Positions 1 to 8,416 of a DNA stretch of 64,000 nucleotides are shown one piece after another. Numbering within the stretch: position 1 is the first letter of the stretch; every line of letters begins with the position of its first letter. Source of the stretch: JBOGDS01 sp050743075 (GTDB taxonomy: Bacteria; Actinomycetota; Actinomycetes; Jiangellales; Jiangellaceae); the NCBI GenBank assembly GCA_050743075.1, contig JBOGDS010000005.1, positions 8,221 to 72,220 on the forward strand, given 5' to 3'. Made by a program: the position numbers and the translations under genes. The notes below the pieces were generated by a model that searched no databases, was not told the DNA's origin, and saw nothing but the letters and a program-made list of their open reading frames with translations.

Positions 1-1016
1 TGCCCGCCTCCGGCGGCTGCCGCCCAGGACGCCTCGAGGAACTCCTGGCTGGTGGCGACGAGGTCGTGAGCCCGGGTGTGCACCCGCTCGGGGTCGCAGA
101 CGAGCACGTGGGTGCCGGCCGGCAGCAGGTCGAGAAGAAGCTCCATCTCCGCGACGAGCACCGGCGCGAGAGACTCCATGCCCTCGACGGCCACCCCGGC
201 GGCGATCTTGTCGAACAGTTCGGCAAGCTCCGGATGGCGCTTTGCCAGCGCGGCCGCGCGCTCCCGGACCGCGTCCGTCAGCAGCAGCTCCCGGCACGGC
301 GGGGCCCACAGGCCGTTCTGGGCCTGCTCGAGTGAACGCTGGTCGGCAACCCTGAACCAGCGGATCTCCTCCACCGTGTCGCCCCAGAAGTCGACCCGCA
401 GCGGGTGCTCCTCGGTCGGCGGGAATACGTCGACGATGCCGCCCCGGACGGCGAACTCGCCGCGCCGCTCGACCAGGTCGACGCGGGTATAGGCAGCGGC
501 AGCCAGCCGTTCGACGAGGTCGTCGAGCGTGACGTCGTCGCCCACCCGCGCCCGCACCGGACGCAGGTCGGCCAGCCCGGCGACCTGTGGCTGCAGCACG
601 CTGCGGACCGGTGCCACGATGACATGCAGCGGGCCGGTCTCCTCTCCCGGCTCCGGGTGCACGAGGCGGCGCAGTACCGCGAGCCGCCGGCCCACGGTGT
701 CGCTGCGGGGCGAGAGCCGTTCGTGCGGCAGCGTCTCCCATGACGGGAACTCGGTCACCGTCTCCGGCGGCAGAAGGCAGCGCAGCGCCTCGGCGAGGTC
801 CTCGGCCTCCCGCGAGGTCGCCGTGACAGCCAGCACCGGACGGCCGCCTCCGGCGCCCTCCGCGGCGACGGCACCCACCACGAAGGGCCGCATCGCCGCC
901 AGCGCGGTCAGGTCGAGCGCCGTCACCGCGCCGGTGCGCGCGTCGGCGGCCGCCGAGCGCAGGGCGATGTCCCCGCCCTCGGCGAGCAGGGTCTGAAGCA
1001 GGCCGGTGAGGTTCAT
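1..1016 (-). CDS. mfd: Transcription-repair coupling factor Mfd, N-terminal part (runs off the left edge)
   Basis: The first 338 codons of Mfd, the ATP-dependent translocase that removes stalled RNA polymerase and recruits UvrA. The frame begins MNLTGLLQTLL at an ATG whose complement is at 1014-1016 and stays open to the window edge. The visible part matches the UvrB-like N-terminal module: EFPSWETLPHERLSP, SDTVGRRLAVL, a REVGGRRGEF-like stretch (VERRGEFAVRGGIVDVFPP) and RVDFWGDTVEEIRWF are all typical. The RNAP-interaction domain and helicase motifs lie outside. It is divergent from the APS kinase gene, with 139 bases between the two starts. In many actinomycetes mfd lies near pth-rplY-prs-glmU, which here is 35 kb away. 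Confidence 0.93.
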   Translation of the reverse strand, partial: MNLTGLLQTLLAEGGDIALRSAAADARTGAVTALDLTALAAMRPFVVGAVAAEGAGGGRPVLAVTATSREAEDLAEALRCLLPPETVTEFPSWETLPHERLSPRSDTVGRRLAVLRRLVHPEPGEETGPLHVIVAPVRSVLQPQVAGLADLRPVRARVGDDVTLDDLVERLAAAAYTRVDLVERRGEFAVRGGIVDVFPPTEEHPLRVDFWGDTVEEIRWFRVADQRSLEQAQNGLWAPPCRELLLTDAVRERAAALAKRHPELAELFDKIAAGVAVEGMESLAPVLVAEMELLLDLLPAGTHVLVCDPERVHTRAHDLVATSQEFLEASWAAAAGGG

Positions 1017-1155
1017 CAGTCCTTCACACATCGCGAACAGAGGCACGCACGGACGCCCCCAACCAGGGGAGGTAGGGGGGTGCAACCAGTGTACGCCGGA
1101 GGTCAGACAGGCGGCCTCAGGTGCGAGTCGGGTCCGCGGCAGGCACGATTGTCCC

Positions 1156-2490
1156 GTGACCGGACCCGACGCTCTCCCCGACGACCTGGCCGCCTGGCCG
1201 GTCTACGTGCCCTCACTGGCGGCGCTCGGCCAGGTGGAGTTGCTGCTCGACGGTGTCCATGGCCCGCCATGGGTGACGGTCGAGGTTCCGGCGTCGGTCG
1301 GCGACGCGTCGGCCGCGGCCGGCCATCTCGTGCTCACCGACGAGGAAGGGACGCCTCTTGCGGAGGTCGCGGTCGAGAAGGTGTCGCCCGGGCACGACGG
1401 GGCACCCGCTCAGGTTGCCGGGCAGGTCGCAGCGTTGCGCCCGTTTCGCGCTGGTCCGTTCCGCACTCTCCGACGGCGGCCGAACGACGTCCGCACCGAG
1501 CTGGCCGGAGCAGATGCGGTGGGAGTCGCACTTGGCCGGCCGCTGACCGCCGCCGAGGAGCGGATCCTCGCCGACGTGGCCGCGCGACGTGGTGCCCGCC
1601 TGCTCCTACTCCCCTGCGTCGCTGACACCGGCCCCTCGCGACTCCCACCGGAGATCCTCGTACGGGCCGTCCGGGCATCATTGCCGCGGCTCGCTACGCC
1701 GCAAGGCGCCGCCCTGTTGGTGCCGCTGCCGCTGGCGCCGCGAGCCGATGCCGCCACTCCCGAGGGCGCAGCCGAGTTCGTTCACGCAGCCGGGGGCGTT
1801 CTGCTCGACCCGGACGTGGTGCCCGATCCCGCTGGATGGACCCGGATCAGGTCCGCTCTCGACGCCGAGTCGGGCGCTCTGGAAGAGATCCTCGCGGCCG
1901 ACGTGGCCGCCGTCCTCCGCACCTGGCGGCCGGCGCGCTCCCGGCGCGGGCTGACTGTCTTCTTCACCGGCCTGTCCGGGTCGGGCAAGTCAACGCTTGC
2001 CCGGGAACTCGCCGACGCCCTGCTGGAGCGTGGCCGGACAGTAACGCTGATCGACGGCGACGCCGCGCGCCGGTTGCTGTCCTCCGGGCTCGGCTTCGGT
2101 CGTGCCGACCGAGACCTCAACGTCAGGAGAATCGGGTGGGTCGCGAGCGAGGTGACCCGCCACGGCGGTGTTGCGGTCTGTGCACCGATCGCGCCGTTCT
2201 CCGCCACCAGAGCCGAGGTACGCCGCATGGTCGAGGCGCACGGCGACTTCGTGCTCGTCCACGTCGCGACGCCGCTCGCCATCTGTGAGCAGCGCGATCG
2301 CAAGGGCCTGTATGCCAAGGCGCGGGCGGGTTTGATCCCTGAGTTCACAGGAGTCACGGACACCTACGAAGAGCCCGCGGACGCCGATATCCGCCTCGAC
2401 ACCAGCACGATGTCCATCGACGACGCAGTCGACATCATCGTCGAGCACATCGAGCAGGGGGGCTGGCTCGGATCCGCGTCCCACCCGTGA
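1156..2490 (+). CDS. cysC: APS kinase with a decayed ATP-sulfurylase-like N-terminal region
   Basis: The C-terminal ~175 residues are adenylyl-sulfate kinase, which phosphorylates APS to PAPS. The P-loop GLSGSGKS is at residues 272-279, followed by DGDAARRLLSSGLGF, a VCAPIAPF segment and KGLYAKARAG, all standard for CysC. I start it at GTG 1156 (444 aa), since earlier in-frame starts run into mfd. The first ~265 residues are extra. They contain LTDEEGTPLAEVAVE, like the PUA-type start of ATP sulfurylase, and GRPLTAAEERIL, but no QxRNP or HxxH/GRDHAG active-site motif. So this looks like a bifunctional Sat-CysC protein whose Sat half has lost catalysis; that reading is inference. The gene converges on cysN-cysD, which encode a separate sulfurylase. 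Confidence 0.85.
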   Translation: MTGPDALPDDLAAWPVYVPSLAALGQVELLLDGVHGPPWVTVEVPASVGDASAAAGHLVLTDEEGTPLAEVAVEKVSPGHDGAPAQVAGQVAALRPFRAGPFRTLRRRPNDVRTELAGADAVGVALGRPLTAAEERILADVAARRGARLLLLPCVADTGPSRLPPEILVRAVRASLPRLATPQGAALLVPLPLAPRADAATPEGAAEFVHAAGGVLLDPDVVPDPAGWTRIRSALDAESGALEEILAADVAAVLRTWRPARSRRGLTVFFTGLSGSGKSTLARELADALLERGRTVTLIDGDAARRLLSSGLGFGRADRDLNVRRIGWVASEVTRHGGVAVCAPIAPFSATRAEVRRMVEAHGDFVLVHVATPLAICEQRDRKGLYAKARAGLIPEFTGVTDTYEEPADADIRLDTSTMSIDDAVDIIVEHIEQGGWLGSASHP

Positions 2491-2495
2491 TCGAC

Positions 2496-2511
2496 GGACC
2501 GTCGCCGGTCC
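2496..2511. terminator. Short hairpin between convergent cysC and cysN
   Basis: GGACCG, a four-base loop and CGGTCC form a perfect six-pair stem in the 35 bases separating the two stop codons. There is no T tract on either side, so it is only a weak candidate for a bidirectional terminator. Confidence 0.35.
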
Positions 2512-2525
2512 CGAGCGCTGACGGG

Positions 2526-3776
2526 TCAGGTCGCTTCAGTGATCATGCCGGCGCCGGCGGTGCCGTTGGTCGACTCGTCGACGAGGATGAACCCCCCCGT
2601 CGCGCGGTTGCGGCGGTACTCGTCGGCGAGCAACGGAGCGGTCGTGCGTAGCCGCACCCGGCCGATCTCGTTCAGGCCGAGCGAGTCCGCGGTCTCGTCA
2701 CGGTGCAGCGTGTTGACGTCGAGGCGGTACTGAAGCTCCTTGACCAGGGTTCGGACGGTGCGGGTGGTGTGCTTGAGGGAGAGTTTGGCGCCGGGCTGCA
2801 GGGGCTTCTCCGTCATCCAGCACACCATCGCGTCCACGTCCTGCGCGATCGTGGGTTGGTTGTGCGGCCGGCAGATCATGTCTCCACGGGAGACGTCGAT
2901 CTCGTCCTCGAGGCGGATCGTGACGGACATCGGTGGGAACGCCTCGTCGACCGGCCCGTCGGCCGTCGTGATGGCGGCGATCTTGGTGCTGAATCCGCTG
3001 GGCAGGACCATGACCTCGTCGCCGGGCTTGAGCACTCCACCTGCGACCTGGCCCGCGTACCCGCGGTAGTCGACGTGGCGGCGCGACTGGGGCCGGATGA
3101 CGTACTGCACTGGGAACCGCACATCGACCAGGTTGCGGTCGCTGGCAATGTGAACGTGTTCGAGGTGGTGTAGCAGCGACGGCCCCTCGTACCACGGCAT
3201 CGTCTCGGACCGCGACACGATGTTGTCCCCACGCAGGGCCGAGATGGGGATGATCGTGAGGTCGGCGATCTCCAACTTGGTGGCGAACCTGGTGAACTCG
3301 TCCGCGATCTCGTCGAAGACGTCCCGAGACCAGTCGACCAGGTCCATCTTGTTGATCGCCAGCACCAGGTGCGGCACACGCAGCAGCGACACGAGGAACG
3401 CATGCCGCCGGCTCTGCTCGACCATGCCCTTGCGAGCATCCACCAGGACGACGGCGAGGTCCGCTGTGGAGGCGCCGGTCACCATGTTGCGCGTGTACTG
3501 GACGTGCCCGGGGGTGTCGGCGATGATGAACTTACGCCGCGGCGTCGCGAAATACCGGTAGGCGACGTCGATGGTGATGCCCTGCTCCCGCTCGGCTCGC
3601 AAGCCGTCGGTCAGCAGCGCGAGGTCCGTGTACTCGTCTCCGCGTTCGCGGCTGGTTCGTTCGACACTCTCGAGCTGATCGGTGAAGATCGCCTTGGAGT
3701 CGTATAGCAGCCGGCCGATCAACGTGCTCTTGCCGTCGTCGACCGACCCCGCCGTGGCGAAGCGCAGGAGATCCAC
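2526..3776 (-). CDS. cysN: Sulfate adenylyltransferase large subunit (GTPase)
   Basis: GTP-hydrolysing subunit of the CysDN ATP sulfurylase, which activates sulfate to APS. At 416 residues it has the translation-factor GTPase fold: P-loop GSVDDGKST at residues 10-18, DTPGH, and NKMD followed by LVDW. The EF-Tu-like beta-barrel domains II and III make up the rest. It has no fused APS kinase, unlike CysNC of mycobacteria; the kinase is the separate gene at 1156. It starts with GTG, whose first base is also the last base of the cysD stop codon (TAGTG), so the two subunits are translationally coupled. Confidence 0.96.
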   Translation of the reverse strand: MDLLRFATAGSVDDGKSTLIGRLLYDSKAIFTDQLESVERTSRERGDEYTDLALLTDGLRAEREQGITIDVAYRYFATPRRKFIIADTPGHVQYTRNMVTGASTADLAVVLVDARKGMVEQSRRHAFLVSLLRVPHLVLAINKMDLVDWSRDVFDEIADEFTRFATKLEIADLTIIPISALRGDNIVSRSETMPWYEGPSLLHHLEHVHIASDRNLVDVRFPVQYVIRPQSRRHVDYRGYAGQVAGGVLKPGDEVMVLPSGFSTKIAAITTADGPVDEAFPPMSVTIRLEDEIDVSRGDMICRPHNQPTIAQDVDAMVCWMTEKPLQPGAKLSLKHTTRTVRTLVKELQYRLDVNTLHRDETADSLGLNEIGRVRLRTTAPLLADEYRRNRATGGFILVDESTNGTAGAGMITEAT

Positions 3777-4684
3777 TAGAAGTAGCCCTCCCGCTTGCGA
3801 TCCTCCATCGCGGCGTCGCTCACCCGGTCGTCCCCCCGGGTCGCGCCACGCTCGGTGAGCCGTGTCGCCGCGACCTCGTCGATGATCTGGTCGATGGTGT
3901 CGGCGTCGGACCTGACGGCCGCGGTTAGTGTCGCGTCGCCGACCGTGCGGTAACGCACCTTCTCGGCGAAGACAGGCTCGCCCTCACGTGGGCGGCAGAA
4001 CTCGTTCGCCGCGAACAGCATCCCGTCGCGCTGGAACACCTCGCGTTCGTGTGCGTAGTAGATCGACGGAACCTCGATGCCCTCCCGGGCGATGTACTGC
4101 CACACGTCGAGCTCGGTCCAGTTCGACAGCGGAAAGACCCGGATGCTCTCGCCGAGATGGATGCGGCCGTTGTAGAGGCTCCACAGCTCGGGACGCTGGT
4201 TCTTCGGGTCCCACTGGCCGAACTCGTCGCGAAACGAGTAGACGCGCTCCTTCGCCCGGGCCTTCTCCTCGTCGCGGCGCGCGCCGCCGAACAACGCAGT
4301 GAAGCGGTACTTCTCGACGGCTTCGAGCAGCACCGGCGTCTGGATCCGGTTGCGAGAGCCGCTCGGCTCCTCCGCGACCAGGCCGCGGTCGATCGCATCC
4401 TGGACAGAGGCGACCAGCAGTTGGACTCCGAGCTCCCACACCCGGCGGTCGCGGAAGGCCAGCACCTCCGGAAAGTTGTGACCGGTGTCGACGTGCAGAA
4501 CGGGGAACGGGATCTGGGCGGGCCAGAACGCCTTCTCGGCGACCCGCAACGAGGTGATGGAGTCCTTGCCGCCGGAGAACAGCATTACCGGGCGTTCGAA
4601 CTCGGCGGCGACCTCGCGCACGACATGGACCGCCTCCGCCTCGAGCACGTCGAGCTGAGTGAGCTGGTAGTCGGTGGCGCTCAT
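3776..4684 (-). CDS. cysD: Sulfate adenylyltransferase small subunit
   Basis: Catalytic adenylyltransferase subunit paired with CysN. It has 302 residues, the normal length, and begins MSATDYQLTQLDVLEAEAVHV. The PP-loop SGGKDS is at residues 37-42. HVDTGHNFPEV, GGARRDEEKARAKERVYSFRD and the C-terminal end MEDRKREGYF are characteristic of the family. I start it at ATG 4684 rather than further upstream, because that ATG overlaps the cysQ stop by four bases (ATGA) and gives the family length. The order on this strand is cysQ, cysD, cysN, with both junctions overlapping. Confidence 0.96.
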   Translation of the reverse strand: MSATDYQLTQLDVLEAEAVHVVREVAAEFERPVMLFSGGKDSITSLRVAEKAFWPAQIPFPVLHVDTGHNFPEVLAFRDRRVWELGVQLLVASVQDAIDRGLVAEEPSGSRNRIQTPVLLEAVEKYRFTALFGGARRDEEKARAKERVYSFRDEFGQWDPKNQRPELWSLYNGRIHLGESIRVFPLSNWTELDVWQYIAREGIEVPSIYYAHEREVFQRDGMLFAANEFCRPREGEPVFAEKVRYRTVGDATLTAAVRSDADTIDQIIDEVAATRLTERGATRGDDRVSDAAMEDRKREGYF

Positions 4685-5451
4685 CGCACGGGTCCTTGGA
4701 CAACGTCCTCGCTGATCGCCGCGAGGAGCGCGTCGGCGAGCTCCGGTCGGCAGACGACCAAGTCTGGCAGGTAGGGCTCTGGTTGGTTGTACCGGAGCGC
4801 TGATCCGTCGAGCCTGCTTGTGTGCAGCCCGGCGGCGCGCGCGACGGCTACCGGCGCCGCGGAATCCCACTCGTACTGCCCGCCGGCGTGAACGTAGGCG
4901 TCGACCTCGCCGAGCACCACTGCCGCCACCTTGTAGCCGGCAGAGCCCATGGGAACCAACTCTGCCGCCAGGCGTGTGGCGACCCGGGTCGCGACGGCTG
5001 GTGCGCGCGTACGGCTGACGGCGATCCGGACGGTATCTGGTGCCGGGGCCGGACGCGGGGGCGGTTCGGCGGTGAACAAGGTCACGCCCCTGCCCGGGAG
5101 AGCTACCGCGCCGGCGGCGAGCTCGCCCTGGCGCCAGAGCGCCACATGCACGGCCCAGTCGGACCGGCCTTCGGCGAACTCGCGGGTGCCGTCGAGCGGA
5201 TCGATGATCCAGACCCGGTCCGCCGCAAGCCGGCGCTGGTCGTCGGCGGCTTCCTCGCTGAGCACGACATCGCCGGGACATGCGGCGATCAGCTCGGCGG
5301 CAAGGAAGCGCTGCGAGGCACGGTCGCCCTCCTCCCGTCGCTCGGTCAGGTCCGCGTCACCCCACGACGGCATCTCACGCAGGTGCAACAGCAGCGCGCC
5401 CGCCTCGGAGGCGAGGCGGCGCGCCAGTACCGCATCGGTTCGCTGATCCAC
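4681..5451 (-). CDS. cysQ: 3'(2'),5'-bisphosphate nucleotidase, inositol monophosphatase family
   Basis: Hydrolyses PAP to AMP, removing the inhibitory by-product of PAPS use; it may also act on PAPS itself. The metal-binding motifs of the family are present: SEEAAD (Glu66, Glu67), DPLDGT (Asp84, Asp87) and WDSAAP at residues 195-200. With the GTG at 5451 the protein has 256 residues, close to other actinobacterial CysQ; the frame is open further upstream but nothing there resembles the family. The stop overlaps the cysD start. Carrying CysQ together with an APS kinase points to real PAPS turnover rather than only APS-dependent cysteine synthesis. Confidence 0.88.
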   Translation of the reverse strand: MDQRTDAVLARRLASEAGALLLHLREMPSWGDADLTERREEGDRASQRFLAAELIAACPGDVVLSEEAADDQRRLAADRVWIIDPLDGTREFAEGRSDWAVHVALWRQGELAAGAVALPGRGVTLFTAEPPPRPAPAPDTVRIAVSRTRAPAVATRVATRLAAELVPMGSAGYKVAAVVLGEVDAYVHAGGQYEWDSAAPVAVARAAGLHTSRLDGSALRYNQPEPYLPDLVVCRPELADALLAAISEDVVQGPVR

Positions 5452-5552
5452 CGGCCCTCGAATGTCACGTGGATGGCTGTGGCGTCGGATATCACACTCT
5501 AGGCCGACCGGCCGGCCCGGCGAGACGAACGGCCCGGGTCGGGTCCGATCGG

Positions 5553-7085
5553 TCAGTACGCACCTGTGCCTCGGATCACCACGCTCACGGTGCGCCACAG
5601 CATTCGCAGATCCGTCGCGAAGGTCCAATTGTCGACGTAACGGAGATCCAGGCGGAGCGTCTCGTCCCAGTTGAGCGTGGATCGCCCACTGACCTGCCAC
5701 AGCCCTGTCATGCCGGGCCGGACGAGCAGCCGGCGGTGCTCCAGGGCGCCGTAGTCGGCGACCTCGGACGGCAGGGGTGGGCGCGGACCCACCAAGGACA
5801 TGCGGCCCAGGACGACGTTGATCAGCTGCGGCAACTCGTCCAGAGATGACCTGCGGAGCAGGTGACCGATCCGGGTAACCCGCGGGTCGTTGCGGAGCTT
5901 GAACATCATCCCGTCGTTCTCGTTCGCGCCGAGCAGGTCGTCGCGGAGATCGTCGGCGTTCGCCACCATGGTGCGGAACTTGAACATGGTGAACGGACGG
6001 CCGGCAAGCCCGATGCGGGTCTGCCGGTACAGCGCCGGACCGCTGCTGGTCGCGCGGATCGCCACCCCGATCGCGAACATCGGCGCCGCGAGCACCGCCA
6101 GCGCCGTCGCCGCCACGACCCGGTCGACTGCAGCCTTGGCACTACGGCGTGGGCCACTGCTGGGGACGGAACGCAAGTGCAGCAGTGTGACGATTCCCGC
6201 GCGGTCGAACATCACGCGGTGTGAGGCCATGTCGACCAGGCCGGGCGCCGTGACAAGGTCGATCCCGCGATCACGCAGCGCCCAGGACAACGCACGCAGC
6301 CGATCGCCGGAAAAGACCGAGGCGCCAACGACGCAGATGGTGTCGGCGTCCAGCCGCTGCGCCACCTCGAGCACGGCGTCGACGACACCGCCGCCGCGCA
6401 GTGCCTCCGGGTCGGCCTCGGGATCAATGCGGATCTCGGCTCCGACCGGGACGTCCTCGACGAGCGCGCCGCCCTCGGTGCATGCTCCGACCACTACCAT
6501 CGGGTGGTCGGTGACCCGCGCGAGTTGGTCGACCAACTCGGTGATCGCGTCGCCCCCACCGACGGCGACGACCCGTCGCACCGCGACGCCAGCTCGTCGG
6601 AGGTTGCGCAGCCGCAGGGCAACGGCCCGCCGCGCTCCCACCGAGATCGCGAACACAAGGGGCGCGACGACCACGACGGTCGTCATTGCGACGCTTCGCT
6701 CCACCACGGCAGAAACGACAGCGAACAACGCGACGAGCGTGATCACCGCGCGCCCGAGATGTTGCTGGCTGTCGCGAGCCGTCATTCCCGCCTTGGTGTA
6801 GCAGCCGAGTGCCGCGAGAAGAACCGGCCATGCCAGCGCCGCTCCGGACGGCCCGAGCAACACCGCCAAGGGTTGTCGCGTGGGAAAGATGAGCTGGCTG
6901 GCCGTAAGTGCCACGGCCACCGCCACCGTATCGCCGACGACGACCGCCACCACCAGCCAACGCGGTACGCGGACACGCGATCGCGCCGGATCGCTGTTGA
7001 CATTGCGCGCCCGAGTGGCGATCCGCGACAAACTCATTCGACGTCGCGTACGCACGCCAGCCGGACCATGACTAACCGCTGCCAT
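5553..7085 (-). CDS. Polyprenyl-phosphate sugar phosphotransferase (initiating enzyme of the polysaccharide)
   Basis: Transfers a sugar-1-phosphate to undecaprenyl phosphate at the membrane, the first step of repeat-unit assembly (WbaP/CpsE type). It has 510 residues. Four hydrophobic segments lie in the first ~175 residues, followed by a Rossmann-like middle region (VVAVGGGDAITELVDQL). A fifth membrane segment at about residue 325 leads into the bacterial sugar transferase domain: TMFKFRTM, DPRVTRIGHLLRRSSLDELPQL, GRMSLVGPRPPLPSEV and RPGMTGLWQVSGRS. An alternative ATG start at 7037 would drop 16 residues. It is divergently transcribed from the sugar-nucleotide genes across a 281-base region. 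The sugar it uses cannot be told from sequence. Confidence 0.93.
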   Translation of the reverse strand: MAAVSHGPAGVRTRRRMSLSRIATRARNVNSDPARSRVRVPRWLVVAVVVGDTVAVAVALTASQLIFPTRQPLAVLLGPSGAALAWPVLLAALGCYTKAGMTARDSQQHLGRAVITLVALFAVVSAVVERSVAMTTVVVVAPLVFAISVGARRAVALRLRNLRRAGVAVRRVVAVGGGDAITELVDQLARVTDHPMVVVGACTEGGALVEDVPVGAEIRIDPEADPEALRGGGVVDAVLEVAQRLDADTICVVGASVFSGDRLRALSWALRDRGIDLVTAPGLVDMASHRVMFDRAGIVTLLHLRSVPSSGPRRSAKAAVDRVVAATALAVLAAPMFAIGVAIRATSSGPALYRQTRIGLAGRPFTMFKFRTMVANADDLRDDLLGANENDGMMFKLRNDPRVTRIGHLLRRSSLDELPQLINVVLGRMSLVGPRPPLPSEVADYGALEHRRLLVRPGMTGLWQVSGRSTLNWDETLRLDLRYVDNWTFATDLRMLWRTVSVVIRGTGAY

Positions 7086-7366
7086 CGCCCCCCAGGCCGG
7101 TCACACCCCGGCCGCGACCGTTCCCCCACCCCCCGGTCGGGCCGCCAGGAGAGGGACTATACGTCGATGCCGCGACGTTGCGCCATGCCCCCCGGGAAAT
7201 CGTGCTCAGGCGTGTCCCAGGCGCGGGTAGCGCGGCCCGGGCCGAACCGCGTCGCCATCGAATAGGGATCGAGTTCGACGGATCCGACTACACGGGTTAC
7301 TCTTCGACCCGAGCGATCTGGTCTGGGGGGCCAGCACCGATCGTCATCCACGTGGCTGGGGGGCCG
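7086..7366. promoter_or_regulatory. Divergent intergenic region with repeated G6 tracts
   Basis: 281 bases between two divergent starts, presumably holding promoters in both directions. I see no confident -10/-35 pair. The notable content is hexaguanine tracts: TGGGGGGCC at 7324-7332 and again at 7357-7365 (touching the epimerase start codon), the same motif on the other strand at 7087-7094, and near-matches at 7128-7135 and 7187-7194. Related tracts occur before the genes at 9664 and 15143. Confidence 0.5.
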
Positions 7367-8416
7367 ATGCGTGTTCTCGTTGCGGGCGATCGCGGCTATC
7401 TCGGCGCCGTGATCGTCCCGTTCTTCCAGCAGGCCGGTCACGACGTGGTCGGCCTCGACGCCGGCTGGTATGACGGCTGCGACTTCGGACCACCGCCGTC
7501 AGGCTATGAGCAGCGCAGCGGCGACATCCGCGACGCGCATCCCGATGATCTCGTCGGTCTGGACGCAGTCGTGAACCTTGCCGCGATCTCCAACGACCCG
7601 GTCGGTGACCTGAATCCCCGAGCTACGTACTCGGTGAATGCCGACGGTGCTGTCCATCTCGGCCGGACGGCGAAGGCCGCGGGCGTTCCGAGGTATGTGT
7701 TCTCGTCGTCCTGCTCGCTGTACGGGGCTGCTGCCGACGAGCCCTGCACCGAGGACGCGGCGTTCAACCCGGTGACGCCGTATGGCGAGAGCAAGGTCAT
7801 GGCCGAAGCCGGGCTCTCGGAGTTGGCGGACGAGAACTTCAGCCCCACCTATCTGCGCAACGCCACGGCGTACGGGTCATCGTCCCGTTTTCGGGCCGAC
7901 ATCGTCGTCAACAATCTCACCGGCACCGCGTTCACCCGCGGAGAGGTTCGGCTGCAGAGCGACGGCAGCCCGTGGCGACCCCTGGTGCACGCCGAGGACA
8001 TCGCTCGCGCGTTCCTCGCCGTTCTGGAGGCGCCGCAAGATGCCGTGCACAACCAGGCATTCAACGTCGGCCGTGATGAGGACGTCGTCCAGATACGCGA
8101 CATCGCCACCGTGGTCGCCGCTGCGCTCGACGCACCGGTCACCTTCGCCGCCGGTGCCGGCCCGGACAAGCGTGACTACCGAGTCGACTTCACCAAGATC
8201 AGAAGACTCCTCCCTGCCTTCGAACCGCGGTGGACCGTCGCCGGCGGGGTCGACGAGCTCGCCAGGGCCATGCGCCGGTTCGGACTGGCCACCGAGGACT
8301 TCGAAGGTCCGCGCTACGTCCGGCTGGCCAAGATCCGGGAGCTCATGGTGACTGGGCGGCTCGACGACGAGTTGCGCATGCACGCCGAACCAGCCGTTCC
8401 CGGAGGCAGACCATGA
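7367..8416 (+). CDS. NAD-dependent epimerase/dehydratase, sugar-nucleotide modifying
   Basis: An extended short-chain dehydrogenase of 349 residues. The nucleotide-binding GDRGYLG is at residues 7-13. SSSCSLYG and YGESKVMAE supply the Ser and Tyr-x-x-x-Lys catalytic residues, and NVGRDEDVVQIRDIA is typical of sugar-nucleotide SDRs. I start it at ATG 7367, since the longer upstream frame is low-complexity and lacks family similarity. The stop overlaps the next start (ATGA). It could be a 4-ketoreductase, epimerase or dehydratase; the neighbours (a C-methyltransferase, a cytidylyltransferase-like protein and an aminotransferase) suggest it works on a 4-keto-6-deoxy sugar nucleotide. Confidence 0.88.
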   Translation: MRVLVAGDRGYLGAVIVPFFQQAGHDVVGLDAGWYDGCDFGPPPSGYEQRSGDIRDAHPDDLVGLDAVVNLAAISNDPVGDLNPRATYSVNADGAVHLGRTAKAAGVPRYVFSSSCSLYGAAADEPCTEDAAFNPVTPYGESKVMAEAGLSELADENFSPTYLRNATAYGSSSRFRADIVVNNLTGTAFTRGEVRLQSDGSPWRPLVHAEDIARAFLAVLEAPQDAVHNQAFNVGRDEDVVQIRDIATVVAAALDAPVTFAAGAGPDKRDYRVDFTKIRRLLPAFEPRWTVAGGVDELARAMRRFGLATEDFEGPRYVRLAKIRELMVTGRLDDELRMHAEPAVPGGRP

